A stretch of 64,000 nt of DNA from contig KN832564.1 of assembly GCA_000827205.1 (NCBI GenBank), positions 157,470 through 221,469 of the forward strand. Direction: 5' to 3'. How positions within the stretch are numbered: the first letter of the stretch is position 1; each line of letters begins with the position of its first letter. The translations under genes and the position numbers were made by a program. The DNA comes from Plicaturopsis crispa FD-325 SS-3. Taxonomy: Eukaryota > Basidiomycota > Agaricomycetes > Amylocorticiales > Amylocorticiaceae. The notes beneath the pieces were generated by a model. It was not told the origin of the DNA, ran no database searches, and saw nothing but the letters and a program-made list of their open reading frames with translations. This document shows positions 21,342-38,656 of this stretch, piece by piece.

Positions 21342-22687
21342 ATGGTCAGCAACAAAGAGTCTGAGGGCAAAGGTCAAAAGCATGCCCAGCCCACGGCTCA
21401 GCCTGCGCTGGTCCCGAGCTCTCTCGCAGCTGTCCGAGCGGATCCAGACGACGAGACACCCTTCCCACCCGAGCTTACATCCGCATACGCTTCGAACAAG
21501 AAGGAACTCGACGCGTGGGCGAGAGAGAACTATGGCCCCGACTACTATGAGACCCTCCAGGAGATGGACAGAAATTACGCCCCGATCATACGCGACATCG
21601 AATACCCAACAGGCATGCACGGCCAGATCTTCAACGACACTCCAATCATGGAGTGCCTCGTGAGGGACCTGCCCGCCACCCCGATGCCAGCAGAGACTCC
21701 ATTCGCCATCGTCGCGATAGCGGGAAAGGGCGAAGGCATGATCGCGTTGCGGGAAATCGCCCTCGGCGAGGCTATCGTTGTGGAGTATCCGATCGTCTCG
21801 ACTCCGTCTTTAATGCTGCTGGACCTGGAGACCCGCGCGACACTTCACCGCGCGATGTTTGACCGCGTTGGCGCCACCGAACGCGCGGAACTGTACAACC
21901 TCGCGAATTCCAAGCCTGCGGAGATGTGCACGCGGGAGGAGGGCATCGTGCGCACGAATGGCATTGGCATCGACTTGCATGTGCCCCCCGGAATGCCGAA
22001 GGCCAGAAACCGAGCGAGCGGGGTATTCTTGAAGACCTCGAAGTGCAATCATAGGCAAGTCAATCGAATCCTGTACGGCCGATAGATCGCTGACACCGTC
22101 ATATGATGGTTAGCTGCGCACCGAACGCGGTTTGGAAGTGGGACTTACGCACATTCACCCTGACGTTGTCGGCGGTCAAACCAATCCGAGCCGGCGAGGA
22201 AATCACCGTGGCGTACATCGGGACTCTGACGAAATCCCGCGCGGAACGACGGGCAGAATTACAGAAGAGCTACCAATTCCACTGCGAATGTCCTGCTTGC
22301 AATCTTCCCACCGACAGAGATGTTGCAGCTAGCGACAGCCGTCGTTTGGCGCTCGAGAACTGGCATGAAAAGCGTCCAGATTTTGGCGTCAGACTTCGTA
22401 TGGGCTTGGGCGAACGGAAACATATCCTGGTGGACTACAAAGTCGCAATTGCCATGCATGAGAAGGAGGGCCTGCAGAGGGAGGGGGGCTTTGCTGGGCT
22501 GCTCGAGATCGTTGCGCTCATGTACGCTCTTGCCGCGGACGTGCAGAACTTTTACTTCTGGATGCAGCGAGCACTGATGCACTACTACGCGAAGCGGGAG
22601 TACGCAAAGGTAGCGAGCTGTTTGAGGGCGCTCAAGGATCCCAAGGCGCTGGAGGGCTGGGGTGTCGACCTCACTCTTGCATTCTAG
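21342..22687 (+). CDS. SET-domain protein, paralog A
   Basis: Two exons (21342-22054, 22114-22687; 1287 nt, 428 residues). The SET domain starts at GKGEGMIALREIALGEAIVV, continues with EEGIVRTNGIGI, the split motif NHSCAPN, and GEEITVAYIGTL bearing the catalytic Tyr. A CxCx2C post-SET cysteine cluster (FHCECPACNLP) binds zinc together with a SET cysteine. A helical C-terminal region follows. This is the SET5/SMYD-like layout without a MYND finger; such enzymes methylate lysines using S-adenosylmethionine, but the substrate is not known. The single intron has a GC donor (ATAG/GCAAGT) and cuts codon Ser of NHSC. It is the most divergent of the four, with a longer N-terminus containing DDETPFPPELTSAYAS, shared only with the stump at 44448. 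Confidence 0.9.
22055..22113 (+). other. GC-AG intron in SET gene A
   Basis: 59-nt intron starting GCAAGT and ending TTAG. Removal restores NHSCAPN, the catalytic SET motif. No GT donor restores the motif. Confidence 0.85.
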
Positions 22688-23235
22688 GAATGCTTAGACG
22701 GCCATACCTCAACAGATACGGACAAGCAGTATAGCTATTAAACCTTCCGATCACAGAAATTTAGCAGATGGCATGTATTAAATGAATAAATAGTTTCGTA
22801 TTGCTCACCTCAGTACATCTGATTCGACGATTCACGACTATGCGAGCTTGCCCAGTATCAGAGCCCAACTCTCATATGTTGCCACGCGCAACTCGAGGAC
22901 ACAATGTCAGACAGGTGTTGTCAGCCTGCTTGGACGAAGATGAAGTAAACAAAGAAGCCGTATTGGTGCAGAAGCACGATGGTGTTTGACCTTGGAAGGA
23001 AGAGAAAGGAGCAAAGAACGGCGGCCCATACAAATACGTCGGTCAAAGCTCGCCCGTAGGTTTGTCCAAGCTTCGTGAAAGGCGATTGTGTTCAAGGAAA
23101 CAAAGCCCATTGCCAGTGAGCCACCGGTACCAGCTGCATTTAAGGTGGCCAGGCGTCGCGCTCAATGTAGTTCGATAAACATACCCCCTCAATCCGACAC
23201 CAAAAAACCACACGCCTCCCGCAGTTCGACACATT
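22688..23235. other. Spacer between SET genes A and B
   Basis: About 550 bp non-coding. The core promoter of gene B is weaker than those of A, C and D; only TTTAAGG near 23143 resembles a TATA box. Confidence 0.45.
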
Positions 23236-24433
23236 ATGGCAAGCAAACGACGCTATGGCACCAAGAGCAAAAACCGAGGCGCACTGACGACCGGAGCCAC
23301 ACATCCTATGCAGGGCGGCGGCATGTCGTACAAGGCTGCTGATGACGCGCTCGCGTCGGGATCGTATAGCCTCCGCGAAATCGTGTACCCCACTGGCATG
23401 CGTGGACAAATCGTAGACGATACACAGATTATCGAGCGCTTGATTCCCGGCGACGCGTTGCCCCTCAACCCCAGCTGGCCGACAGAGCCACGCTTCGAAA
23501 TAGTCGCGATAAATGGGAGAGGGGAGGGCATGCGAGCTGCGAAAGACATCGCGCCCGGCGAGGTTGTCGTCGTGGAGTACCCCATCGTCGCCGTCACGGT
23601 CATGAGACCCACGTCGGCGGAGGACCGCAAGGAGATGTTCGATATGGCGTTCGATCGTGTCCAGGACGAACATCGCGCCGAGCTACTCGGACTTGCAAAT
23701 TGCAAGCGTCCAGAGGTATGCGGGCTCGAGGAGGGCATCGTACGCACCAACGGGATTGGCATTCAACTAGATGCGCCGCCTGGGACGCCAGATATTCGCA
23801 GGACAGCGTCGGGCGTCTTTCTGAAGACCTCAAAGTGCAACCATAGGCGAGCAAATTGAGCTGTCATCGGGAGAGACCGACTGCTAACATCGACACATTA
23901 TTAGCTGTGCGCCTAATGCGAAGTACAAATGGGACGTACGCACTTTTACGCTCACGTTGCATGCCGTGAGGCCAATCCAAGCAGGAGATGAGATTACGGT
24001 CACATATATCTCCACTCTGGCGAGCTCGCGCGCGGATAGACGGCAGGTGTTGAAGGAGCGGTATGGCTTCCACTGCGGATGCTCCGGCTGCGCACTGCCC
24101 GCCCTGGAGGACGTCAGGTCGAGCGATGCCCGACGCACGGCGCTCGAGAACTGGAAGGCCAAACGTCCACCGCTCCAAGCTAGGTTGCTAGACTCAACCA
24201 AGTGGGAGCACGTTCTTGTCGATTACAAGCTGGCAGTGGTGATGCTCGAGCAGGAAGGGTTGCAGGTGGACGGTCGGTACCCCGAGTTACTCGCAAATAT
24301 TGCGTTGATCTATGCTCGCAGCGGAGACAGGGACAGATTCAAGATCTGGATGCAAAGAGCGATAGAGCAGATGCGTGTGCACCAGGAAGAGGTATCCCAG
24401 ATGCAGGCCATAACAGCATTCATGAGGGTGTAG
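23236..24433 (+). CDS. SET-domain protein, paralog B
   Basis: Two exons (23236-23846, 23905-24433; 1140 nt, 379 residues). Same layout as A: MASKRRYGTKSKNRGA start, REIVYPTGMRGQIVDDTQII, then the SET core GRGEGMRAAKDIAPGEVVVV, EEGIVRTNGIGIQ, NHSCAPN with canonical Pro, GDEITVTYISTL with catalytic Tyr, and post-SET FHCGCSGCALP. The C-terminus is truncated relative to C and D, ending AITAFMRV and lacking the final LWGVDLRV segment. The intron has a GC donor (ATAG/GCGAGC). Substrate unknown; lysine methylation is expected from the family. Confidence 0.9.
23847..23904 (+). other. GC-AG intron in SET gene B
   Basis: 58-nt intron beginning GCGAGC and ending TTAG, at the same codon position as in gene A. 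There is no GT near the donor site, so the GC donor is required to form NHSC. Confidence 0.85.
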
Positions 24434-24716
24434 AGAAATCGTTTGATAGAGATTCCTCGGTTTGAACATGTACTTGCAGTCGACTTTATCATCACATGAG
24501 ACATCGGTCCTTGAGCATGATCTGAGGCTGGGTGAGTATTGTGCAGTCTAATTGATGATATTCTGTTGATACGAGTACTGACCAATAAATATTTAAGCTG
24601 AGAGATTGCACCCAGCGGGACCCGGTCAGATTGAGGGTCGACTACTCGATGATATGAAGACACCTGCAGGAAAATGTTAACATCCGGCGTTGAAGACAAG
24701 CCAGCTACGATGAGAC
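24434..24716. other. Convergent spacer
   Basis: 3' flanks of SET gene B and the F-box gene. The F-box gene could splice into this region (donor GTGAGT at its apparent stop), which would alter its last residues. Confidence 0.4.
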
Positions 24717-25916
24717 TCACTCTATGCGCTCGAGATCTAGCACGTGTAGGATTCCACGGGCATGACACTCGGGCAGATAGCCCTGGATATAAGAGACCGG
24801 GTCTTTGTGGTTCCACGAAGACACGCGCGCACAGACGGTGCTGAGCCGCGCAAATTGCGGGAGCGCCAACGTATCTGACATGACCTTGGCATCAGGCCAT
24901 TTTCCGGGATTCTGAGCGTTGGCGAAGAGATCTGTATGGAAGACGCCGAAATGGATTTCTTTCATGCACGGCGATGTGATTGTGGAGAGTATAGTCGGAA
25001 ATGGAAATGGAGGGTTCAGTGGCATGTTCCCCAGGTCGAGGACGCGCAGGCGGCTATGGTGTGATAGATCAAGTCGACGCGCAACCTCTCTGAGGGCATA
25101 GCCGTCCCCGTACGTTGGAGTCAAAAATACGAGATGCTCCAACGAGGCCGAAAGCGACCCTAGGAACAAGCATACGAAGGCGTTTGCTTCAAGAACATCC
25201 GGATGAACGGCGACGTTGACCGTCCGAAGACGTGGTGTGGGTGTCGAAAAGAGATAAGCAATGACACTGGCGGTTTCGCAATTTATCTCGGTCAAGGTGA
25301 TCGTACGCAGGAAAGATGTGGGGCGAGTTTTCTGTGTTGCTAGAGCTGGCAACTGTTCTGGATCGGTTATCGGGTGCGAGGCCCAAATGTAGCCCAGGTA
25401 CAGAACTTCGAGGAATGGGAAGGCTGATATCACCGAAAGTATCTCGTCAGGGCTTGAGAACCGCGCAGATGATAAGCGTAGCTCCCGCACAGTATCTGCA
25501 CAGCTCGAAGTGAATGCAGACAGAGCTTCTGGGGATACACGCTCAAAATCAATCCAGCTGGTCTCGATGCATTGAAGCACTTGAAATCTTGCATTTGCAA
25601 GTCGGTGTAAAACGGGGTCAGGTACACCGCCATACTGGTCGGCTGGATTGAATAGCTTGACACGAACAAAGCGAACGGAGGCGCGCAGGGTGCAATGTGG
25701 AGATTCCAGGAGGGTCAAAAATCTCTCGTCGGATTCGACTACCGCGCTATCGGGAGGTTTGTGATATAGGCCGTCGAAAGGCGGCCAGCCGAACAGTGCG
25801 TGTCGGCTAGCTGATACCCAGCCTTTACAGACGGATGCGCATGCTAAGAGCGCATGAGAATCAGAATGAAGCTCTTCGATGATTTGGTCGCATAATTCGG
25901 GTGGCAGTCGGGGCAT
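24717..25916 (-). CDS. F-box / LRR-type protein
   Basis: Single long exon, 399 residues. The N-terminal F-box reads MPRLPPELCDQIIEELHSDS, then LLACASVCKGWVSASRHALF, a textbook fungal F-box (LPPEL..I...L....L..C..VCK.W...R..LF). The rest consists of leucine-rich strands (CADTVRELRLSSARFSSPDE; FPFLEVLYLGYIWASH) typical of the mushroom F-box family that presents substrates to SCF ubiquitin ligase. The Met at 25916 places the F-box at position 4, as usual. The last codons overlap a potential donor (AGA/GTGAGT), so a short further exon is possible. Confidence 0.85.
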   Translation of the reverse strand: MPRLPPELCDQIIEELHSDSHALLACASVCKGWVSASRHALFGWPPFDGLYHKPPDSAVVESDERFLTLLESPHCTLRASVRFVRVKLFNPADQYGGVPDPVLHRLANARFQVLQCIETSWIDFERVSPEALSAFTSSCADTVRELRLSSARFSSPDEILSVISAFPFLEVLYLGYIWASHPITDPEQLPALATQKTRPTSFLRTITLTEINCETASVIAYLFSTPTPRLRTVNVAVHPDVLEANAFVCLFLGSLSASLEHLVFLTPTYGDGYALREVARRLDLSHHSRLRVLDLGNMPLNPPFPFPTILSTITSPCMKEIHFGVFHTDLFANAQNPGKWPDAKVMSDTLALPQFARLSTVCARVSSWNHKDPVSYIQGYLPECHARGILHVLDLERIE

Positions 25917-26761
25917 GTCGCAAACGTAGGTTAGAACTTATCAACGGATGATCAGTGGATCGCAAAGGTTACAATCGATGAAAACGACGCACCATATGAG
26001 AAGGACAGCAGCTATATCGACTCCAGCACTAGTACTGAGCAGCAAGCAGGCATCGAGGAAGAGTACAAGAACTCAGAATATAAGTACGGTCGCGAGTTGA
26101 CGGTCGAGGAGCTCCCGCGAGATTACATAATCCCAGCATCTCATCATCGCAGCATTTCTCAAACGCGTGCAGCTTAGGGCTTGCACTGTTGCAGTAAACG
26201 CCTACACCGCGAATCCAGTTGGTCGCATTTGCACACTTGTACGCTCGCCAAATCTTTAAAGACAACGTGTAATATGTCGCACTAACTATATGTGATGCTC
26301 ACCAGCGTGTCTAGCTAGCTCGGGCGCTCCGATTCAACTTGGGCCCGCATTTTTAAACGAAGCGAGGCGCTATTCATTGGTCTTGAGGGAGGCGCGTTTT
26401 TTTCGTTGAGAGTGACAGAGGTAAGTTTCACTGCTTATTCTTTTGCGCGTCGAGCCATTCTTACGCGATATACGAGAAATTCAAGCTCATGAACTCGCAG
26501 CAACGAGACCCTCCTGATTGTACTATATTTCAGATCCCCACACGCAAGCCCAGCGGTGGCTATGAACTTATACCATCCGATACATAAAAGGAAGGAGAAC
26601 TTGCTGCTGCGCCCACAACGACGCCCACAACCGCCCACCATTGTTCTCTGCTCGCGGCGTTCGAAACAAATTTAAACTCAACTCGAGGACGCGTTCTGCC
26701 AACCCAACGACCCCTGTCCTTAAGTCCTTCGTGACCACCTCGGTGCTTACTGCGCAACAGC
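25917..26761. other. Divergent intergenic region, F-box gene / RIF1
   Basis: 845 bp between divergent genes. No coding signal. ACGCGT at 26689-26694 lies 68 bp before the RIF1 start. Confidence 0.45.
26689..26694. promoter_or_regulatory. MCB-like site upstream of RIF1
   Basis: ACGCGT, close to the RIF1 start codon. A plausible MBF site, but this hexamer is frequent here by chance. Confidence 0.2.
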
Positions 26762-29700
26762 ATGATCTTACCACGAATGCATGGCGATCTTCTTTTGGCA
26801 CCTCTCGAGACGATACATGAATCCCTCGAGCCCGATTTCTGCGACCATATCACGCTACACGACTTACTGGATGCCTACGACACTCTATGCCACCGACTGA
26901 AACATGCCCTCCTATCCTTGGCCGACGCGTCTATCACAAAAACCCTGGAAGCACACGCCTCGCAAATCACTGATGCGTTGAACCGTGATGTTCGCCGCGT
27001 CCTCACCGATCCTGTTCCGCCGCCAGAGGACTCCCTACTCACAGAGTCGGTTGAGATGGGGCCTGAAGAGTTGAAGTACGCTCGAGACCTGACTTTGGTC
27101 TCGCACTACGCGATGAGACTGACTTCGGATATTCTTCGTCATCATGGGTTGTATTCCGCCCTTTCTGGTATGTCGCTGTATCTCTGAAATCATATTGGTT
27201 TGACGTTTTGTATAACGGAATGTATAGCTGTTCAAATTGAAAGTCTGCTGCACTCAGTCCTTTCAGTTCTGGACATGTCGGAGGATCTGCCTACGCCGGA
27301 TGCTGCGAAAACACGCAAATTCGCGCTTTGCATACTAACATCTCAACGCCTACCCGGAACCGTGCTTCATCCTTGTACCCCTGCCTTATCAGACACTGTG
27401 GAAACAATTCTTCGCTCCAACAATCAAGACATGGCGCATGACGCACTTCTGGTACAGATCCTTTTCATTCTTTCGAAAATGGATTCGTGTTCATGGGGTT
27501 GCTTTTCAATATATTGTCTAGATGATCGACGGCATCTCTCAGAAGAACGATGCACATTTTCCTGGCCTCATACCTGCTATGCTTCCCTTCCTGATAGATT
27601 CCTCGGCTTCAATGCAACACGCAACGACCCAATGCCTCAACAGCTTCGCTCTCAACAGCATCACACTTCCAGCCACAGACGCGGTCTCAAAACACCTGAA
27701 CTCGTTTCTCAAGGCACACCGTAAACACCCAAATCTCGTCGCCATGACCACTCTTAGTACACCAGCGATGCCCACTCTCGCACTTCTCGCATCCCTCGTC
27801 GTTCTCGCAGGCCCTCATCTATTCACCACGGCTGCCTTGCTGAAACTAGTTTTTCCGGCGCTCTCCCATGCCTGTGTACACAAGCAGCGCGCCGTGCGAC
27901 GTGCGTGCGTGGGGGTATGGCTGTGCATCGCGTGGGCATACGGTCGTCTGTGTATGGCGGGCGAGAATGCGAACAATATACGGGAGAAGGCGTTCTTAGT
28001 CGTCAAGCAGGAGGTCAGTGGTGGCATTGGCGTCGCTCTCGTCGCTATTATTCTTGGCGTAGGTGGGGATGACTGTGTAGAAAAGGCCCTGGTCGTGGTC
28101 GGCGACATGGTACGCCACGCGCAGGACGACATCCATCGCGCGGGACTTGCACTCTTATGTCGCCTGGTGACGTTGGCTTCGCCACAATCGCCCAGGTCCC
28201 AAGGTGTCAAATGGGATTTGAATCGGATAATCCCGCGGGCGCTGCTTGACGGGCGTGTCCTGAACGGCGTCAAGATCGACGAGCAGTACGTTAGCACGGC
28301 TGATGTACGAGCCCTGGACGATGACGAAATCAAAGGCCACTGGGAGGCCTTGGTTGATATGCTAGCGCTATGCGGTAACCGTCACTTGACAGAACGCGCG
28401 CAATTATCAGTGAGTTGTGCATCCTGCACGTATTCTTCGAACCGTGATGAGTACTCAATTTTCTACAGGGCGCGCTTCTGCGTGTCTGGCAATGCCTTCT
28501 GCTCGTCCAGGCAGAGCTGACACAAGGACACCAGCATCTGACCACAAATCCTCGCATTCAACAACGGGTGGTCCAGGTCGTCCGAGGATATCTTCGATTC
28601 CAAGTCGAGCAATCCGTGAGCATGCCTACAGAAGAGCTACAGCTCCGTCGCCTTACGGCTGCCACGCAGCTCTGGGGCGTCATGCGGAATGTATACTCCG
28701 TGGGGTGGCTACAGAGCTCGGCAAAGGAGATGCTGCGTAGTTTGTTATGTGGACGTTTCGACATCACGAACCGGGAAGGACGAGTTGGCAAGATATGGGG
28801 ACAACTTGCTAACGAGATCATCTCGGGCACCGGTCTCCACTGTGTGCTGGGAGCCCTCGCACAACCGGCTGACGCTAACGTTGAAGAACAATCGTATATC
28901 TGGACCGTGGCTGCGAAGTCCCTGTCCGACTCTCAGGAGGAGACGGGAAAGGATGACCTTGTGGCCTTCCTGATAATTCCGTTTGGGTACGCTTTAACCC
29001 CTCATCGACGTCATCGAGAACTTATACATTTACACAGTCGATGGGACCTATCTGACTACGAGACTGAACTGTGGGAATCGACCTTACGTCTCGCTATCTC
29101 GACAGCGGGCTCGTCTGCTATACCAGGCACCGACATCGTTGAACGTTTCGCGGCACAACTATCAACGGAGGGTGCCGGTACTCATGTCTCACCCAAGGTA
29201 ATGCTTGAACTACTGGGGTATGTCGACCTTAGCGACAAGCATGAGGTACCTGTCCACCTCGTTCACATTCTCGATGGAATGTTGTCCGACATGTATGTGG
29301 CGCAAACCTGGACCATTACTACGGTCGCAGCTTTACTGCATACTCTCAGAGATATCATCTCCTCTACGTCCGCCTCGCTTGCCGTCCCCCTGCATTCAGC
29401 CCTCCAGTGCTCCCTGCGTCTGTGGATCGCAGATGAAGACGAGACCCTTTCCGATGATGACTATAACAGCCTGGTAAGAGCATTTCTCAGTTTTATGTTG
29501 GCTTCGCATGCTCATGCCCGCTTTTACTTAAGGTCGTGCCTCTCTACGAATGTGTCTTGTCTGCTCTTCGAAACGTCCCCGTATCCACCGAAACGCTTCA
29601 CGCGATGTCTCCAATTCTCTCCGCCGCATTCGTACGCGCACCTCCCCCTGCGCATGGACCCCTGGCCTTCGAGAAATTTTGGCGGGCGACATATTACTGC

Positions 29701-31144
29701 GCAACAGAAATCGAGATAGAGTATCCTGATAGTATCAAGACGTGCTTGCGGGCATTCGACGATGTTTATGATCGTGGCTTGGCTGCTGGATTGTCTATTG
29801 AGACGGATTCCCAAATGACGGTCAGTTTGCTTTGATTTTCCGCAATGGAAAAGCGTGTTGATCTCCTCGTTCAATAGCCAAGCTCAGTTATTCCTAACTC
29901 ACAGCCCGCGTCTGAACATCGGTTAGACGATTTCAAGGATTTCGGAGTATTCGGGCCAATTCGTTCCTCGCCACCGTCGTCGCCGACGCCCCTCACCCGC
30001 GTTCGTACCAGAAGTGCCGTACAACAGCCTGAAAGCCATACGAGTCGGAGCAACAACCTCTCCAGAAACAGTGGAGCCTCGAACGATGGTCCCCTTGGTA
30101 TCACAACGAAAGCAGCTTCGCACGGCCGTTCATCAGTGAGTGGACCGCGGGATACACCGACACCGATATCTCAGGCAGTACAACAAGACTTGACGCCAAA
30201 AGTTGCAAGGTCGGTACAACTGCGGGGCCCGCTGAAGCGTCCCTCCTCTGATGAAGGTATCGTAATCTTCTCAAATTATTGGACATGCTTTTGACACCCG
30301 TTGGATAGGTCAAGAAGAACGTTCGAAGAGGCGCAAGATAGTTGCGGAGACGTCTTCACCCGGAGGGCCTGCTCCTCAAGCCTCCGCCATCGCTTCCGGT
30401 AATCCACCCTCGCGACCAACGAACAGTCGTAAACGCACCATAATGGACGCCGTCGAGCTGCCTGCAGTTCCCAAAGCTCCGAAACGCCCTCGTTACGCCA
30501 ATAGCAATACGGACGTCCCGCTATCGGTTCGACGGTCACAGAGAAATGGTACGAGTGGAGTTGAATCTCATCGCTCTCCTCCGCCAGGCTCCTTGGATGA
30601 TGACTACGACGACTGGGAAGCCGGTGTAACCACACCTGAGATGCGGCGCATACAGCGCGAACTCGCTGATTCAGGTATGCCTTCGCTTCATCTTTCGATG
30701 TTGCTTGCTCAGACTCGGAAGTAGATGCCCTCGAGGTTCCAGAAACAGAGTTTGAACCGAGCTCCCAGGAGGATCTAACATCCTCTCAGATCGTAGACAG
30801 TATCCTCGGTGAGTTGTCTATGTCTAGTCGCATTCGTAGCCCTTGTCCTCATTACTCTCGCGACAGACCCGGCACTCCTACTTGACAGCCCGGGCGCAGG
30901 GCCGTCGGGACAGTATCGCCGATCTGAAACCATGCCCCCGCTATCCCACTCGATCGCTCCACCCTTGCGCCGCGTTCGCACGACTTCCTCGCGGCTCGAA
31001 AGGCTGCAGGAGGCATTCGCGCTGGTCACGACCGACGGGTCGCAGATGCCCGTGCAGGATCTCTTGCAAGCGACGCGGCTGGTCCACCAGATTGGGGCCG
31101 TGCTCAACGAGAAGATGAGCAATAAGTTAGCGGACAAGGGCTAA
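26762..31144 (+). CDS. RIF1: Rif1-like telomere / replication-timing protein
   Basis: Large multi-exon gene of roughly 1,250-1,300 residues. The N-terminal two thirds is an all-helical HEAT-type array resembling the Rif1 N-terminal domain (FPGLIPAMLPFLIDSSASMQ; FTTAALLKLVFPALSHACVH; QRAVRRACVGVWLCIAWAYG; LMQ-type repeats and the GKIWGQLANEIISGTGL segment). The C-terminal third is disordered, basic and Ser/Pro-rich (KRPSSDEGQEERSKRRKIV; SLDDDYDDWEAGVTTPEMRR) and ends in a short helical segment (LERLQEAFALVTTDGSQMPV). Rif1 restrains telomere length, sets replication timing by recruiting PP1 and affects break repair; I see no unambiguous RVxF/SILK docking site. Several GT-AG introns restore frame, for example DALL-MIDGISQ and LS-GALLRVW. 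The second Met (26777) is an alternative start. Confidence 0.8.
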
Positions 31145-31478
31145 GAGACGTTTGGATTTGCATCGCAACGACGAAACCTTGTTCCCTCATGTATTATGCA
31201 TCGTGTTTCATTGCTAGCATTGAGCCATTAGTTCCTCTATCCTTATTACTTACCCCACGCCTTACAGTATCTATGGTTCTCACTGGTAAACCCGATTACA
31301 GTGGTACCAAGTCGTCATATAATCGTCAAGGTGGCGTAATTATCAAACAACATGCCCATCTATACGCTAGGCGCCAGCACCCAATCCCAAGCCCAAAACC
31401 ATTCACTGGTACACGTTACAACCGTAATCTTCATAACCTTCGCGCGCGAAAGTTATTATATGATCTAGGGGGCACGAG

Positions 31479-33613
31479 TTAGCTGAGGAACCGGTCGCGC
31501 ATAATAAAGGTCTGACCTCCCAGCGTCCGCGTCGTAAAGCCAACTTCGCAATAGCAGCTTTGGAAAACACGTCGCTTAGCGACTGTCACCCGTCCCAGGT
31601 GCATATGCACTTACTAGTAATCTGTAAATACCCAAGCTCGTTAGTCTCCGTATTATGCAGCGCGTATCAACGAGACACAGAACGTACATATCCACTTCCG
31701 CTTGAAGACCTCTATCTCCTCCAGCCCGCGTGGGCCATCCATCACGTCAGGATACTCGCGCTTCAGCGCTGGCACCACAACGGTGTCGAACCGCTCCAAG
31801 AAGCGGCGGCGCCATTCGCGCAGCGTCCGCGCGTAGTGCGGGCCGATGTTAGAGACAGAGTCAACTATGAGGCGCCCGCTGGACGATGCGGACAGCGTGG
31901 TCATGAGCAGCGTGAGCGTTGGCAGGAAGCCGCCGGGGAATACTGTGAGTCATTAGTGTGCGTTAGTATGGATGACCTTCATTGAGAACTCACTCTAATA
32001 AACGGTTTCCGCGGTTCAGTGTTACACCTTTCGCATACAATCAATACTAAAACGCACCCATTTCCGGATGAAATCAATCTCGCGAATGTACCGTTCGTAT
32101 CCTGCGGTCTCCTCATCAGCCATGCTGGTCTACGGTACGCTACTGCACTCACGTGGCTCGGGGATCGTGATGACCTGGACGACACCGACGGCATCGTCCT
32201 TCTTCATCGCCCAGTCGACCGTCTCCCAGAAAGTGCCAAGAAACTCTTGTCCAACGGCCTCGATCATCTCCACGCTCACCACGCGGTCGAACGCGCCCGC
32301 CCACTCTGCGGGCATCGCACGGTAGTCCATGAGGTGCACGCGCACGCGCCCCGACAGGCCCGCGGCGTCGATGCGCTGGCGCGCGAGCGCGAGCTGCTGC
32401 GAGGAGAGCGTGAGCGTGTCGACGGTCGTGTGCGGGACGCTCTGCGCGATGAGGATCGCAAGGGAGCCCCAGCCGGACCCGATCTCGAGCACGCGCTGGT
32501 GCGGGAAGATGCGTGCCTTTTGGATGATGTGGTGCAGCTTGCGAAGTTGCGCGGCGTGCAAAGGGTCGGCGGCGGTGGAGGCGGAGACAGAGGCTTCTGG
32601 GAGCGGTGTGGGCACGGCGGGGGAGGATGAGAATTTGGGAGACTCTGCGGTGGCGGATTTGACGCGTTGGAGGTTCGCACCGCCGGACCACTTGGAGTCA
32701 TTGCCGTCGCGTACATCACCATCCAAGTCTTCGAATATGGCGCACGAATAGGTCATGTCCTCGGAAAGAAAGCCTGCACATGTTGTGGCATCAGTTATCA
32801 CGAGGGCTGTGGACGGCATCTCTTACCCTTGAACATATCGTTCGAAATGTCGTAATGCGCGGAGATGTTTGAACGTGAATTGGAGATGGTATTGACAAAC
32901 CGATAGGACGTCAATTTCTGGGGAAGGGTAAAAAGGTACGACACGCTCGAATTTAAGCCTGCCAAGTTTTCGCGGTTAAGCAGGAACATCTGCGCATGTC
33001 TGTCAGTCTATAACATGAGAATGTTAGTTGACAAGACGCTCGCCTGAAATAACGTGACGAGGTCGTCGCATTCAACATCGCCGTACATGTACGCCTCGGC
33101 AAAACCCAAGTCACTCATAGTACATAGCCGGACCCAGAAAACATCGTTCACGACGCGTAGTTCGGCCTTCAGGTTCGGCTTTGGGTTGTTTGCTGCAGCT
33201 GGGGAACCTGGTGCAGGGAAGGTGTATATGTGCGAATACGTGAATACACGAAGTTCGCCTATCGTGATTTTTTGCATCAACCTTGAAACAAATAGTGTCA
33301 GACGCGTCATTTATGCACCTTGACATCCTTTCAACGTATCCGGCCCCGTAGTTATTGCATACGGCTGCCGTGTCCGCGTTCCGTTGTCTACAACGCACTC
33401 CGGACCCTCGGAGGTTCCGCTCGAGCAGCATGTACCCGCAAAAGACTAAGAATTGGAAAACACGTACGCAACCACTGCTGCCTCGGCTAATCTTGCCATT
33501 GGGGACCATCCCGTGCGAAAAGCCGTTTCCCGGACACGGTTCCAGGTGCGGTCGGCGAGTGCCGTCACGGAGAACGGATGCTTCGCGGAGGTGTCCAGGA
33601 GCTGTTCAGACAT
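31479..33613 (-). CDS. Cyclopropane-fatty-acyl-phospholipid synthase
   Basis: Multi-exon enzyme that adds a methylene from S-adenosylmethionine across the double bond of phospholipid acyl chains. It starts MSEQLLDTSAKHPFSV. The N-terminal region contains AELRVVNDVFWVRLC and FAEAYMYGDVECDDLVTLF (lipid-side domain), then ISAHYDISNDMFKGFLSEDM, the conserved YD-x-N-D-x-F motif. The SAM site is VLEIGSGWGSLAILIA; QFYDRVVSVEMIEAVGQEF-like sequence follows (FDRVVSVEMIEAVGQEFLGT), and the C-terminus is WIYYYCYCEVGFTTRTLGGQ. That last motif appears only if a 7-nt microexon (31615-31621) is included between two GT-AG introns. A low-complexity Ser/Pro insert before HAAQLRKLHHI is unusual. Sphingolipid C9-methyltransferase, a relative, is less likely because the layout matches bacterial-type CFA synthase. 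Confidence 0.9.
31615..31621 (-). other. 7-nt microexon of CFA synthase
   Basis: Minus-strand ATTACTA, flanked by TTTACAG on the 5' side and GTAAGTG on the 3' side. Joining KWI-(T), ATTACTA and (C)TGCTATTGC gives KWIYYYCYCEVGF, the conserved C-terminal motif of the family. Skipping it loses the frame. Confidence 0.75.
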
Positions 33614-38656
<5,043 letters not shown>

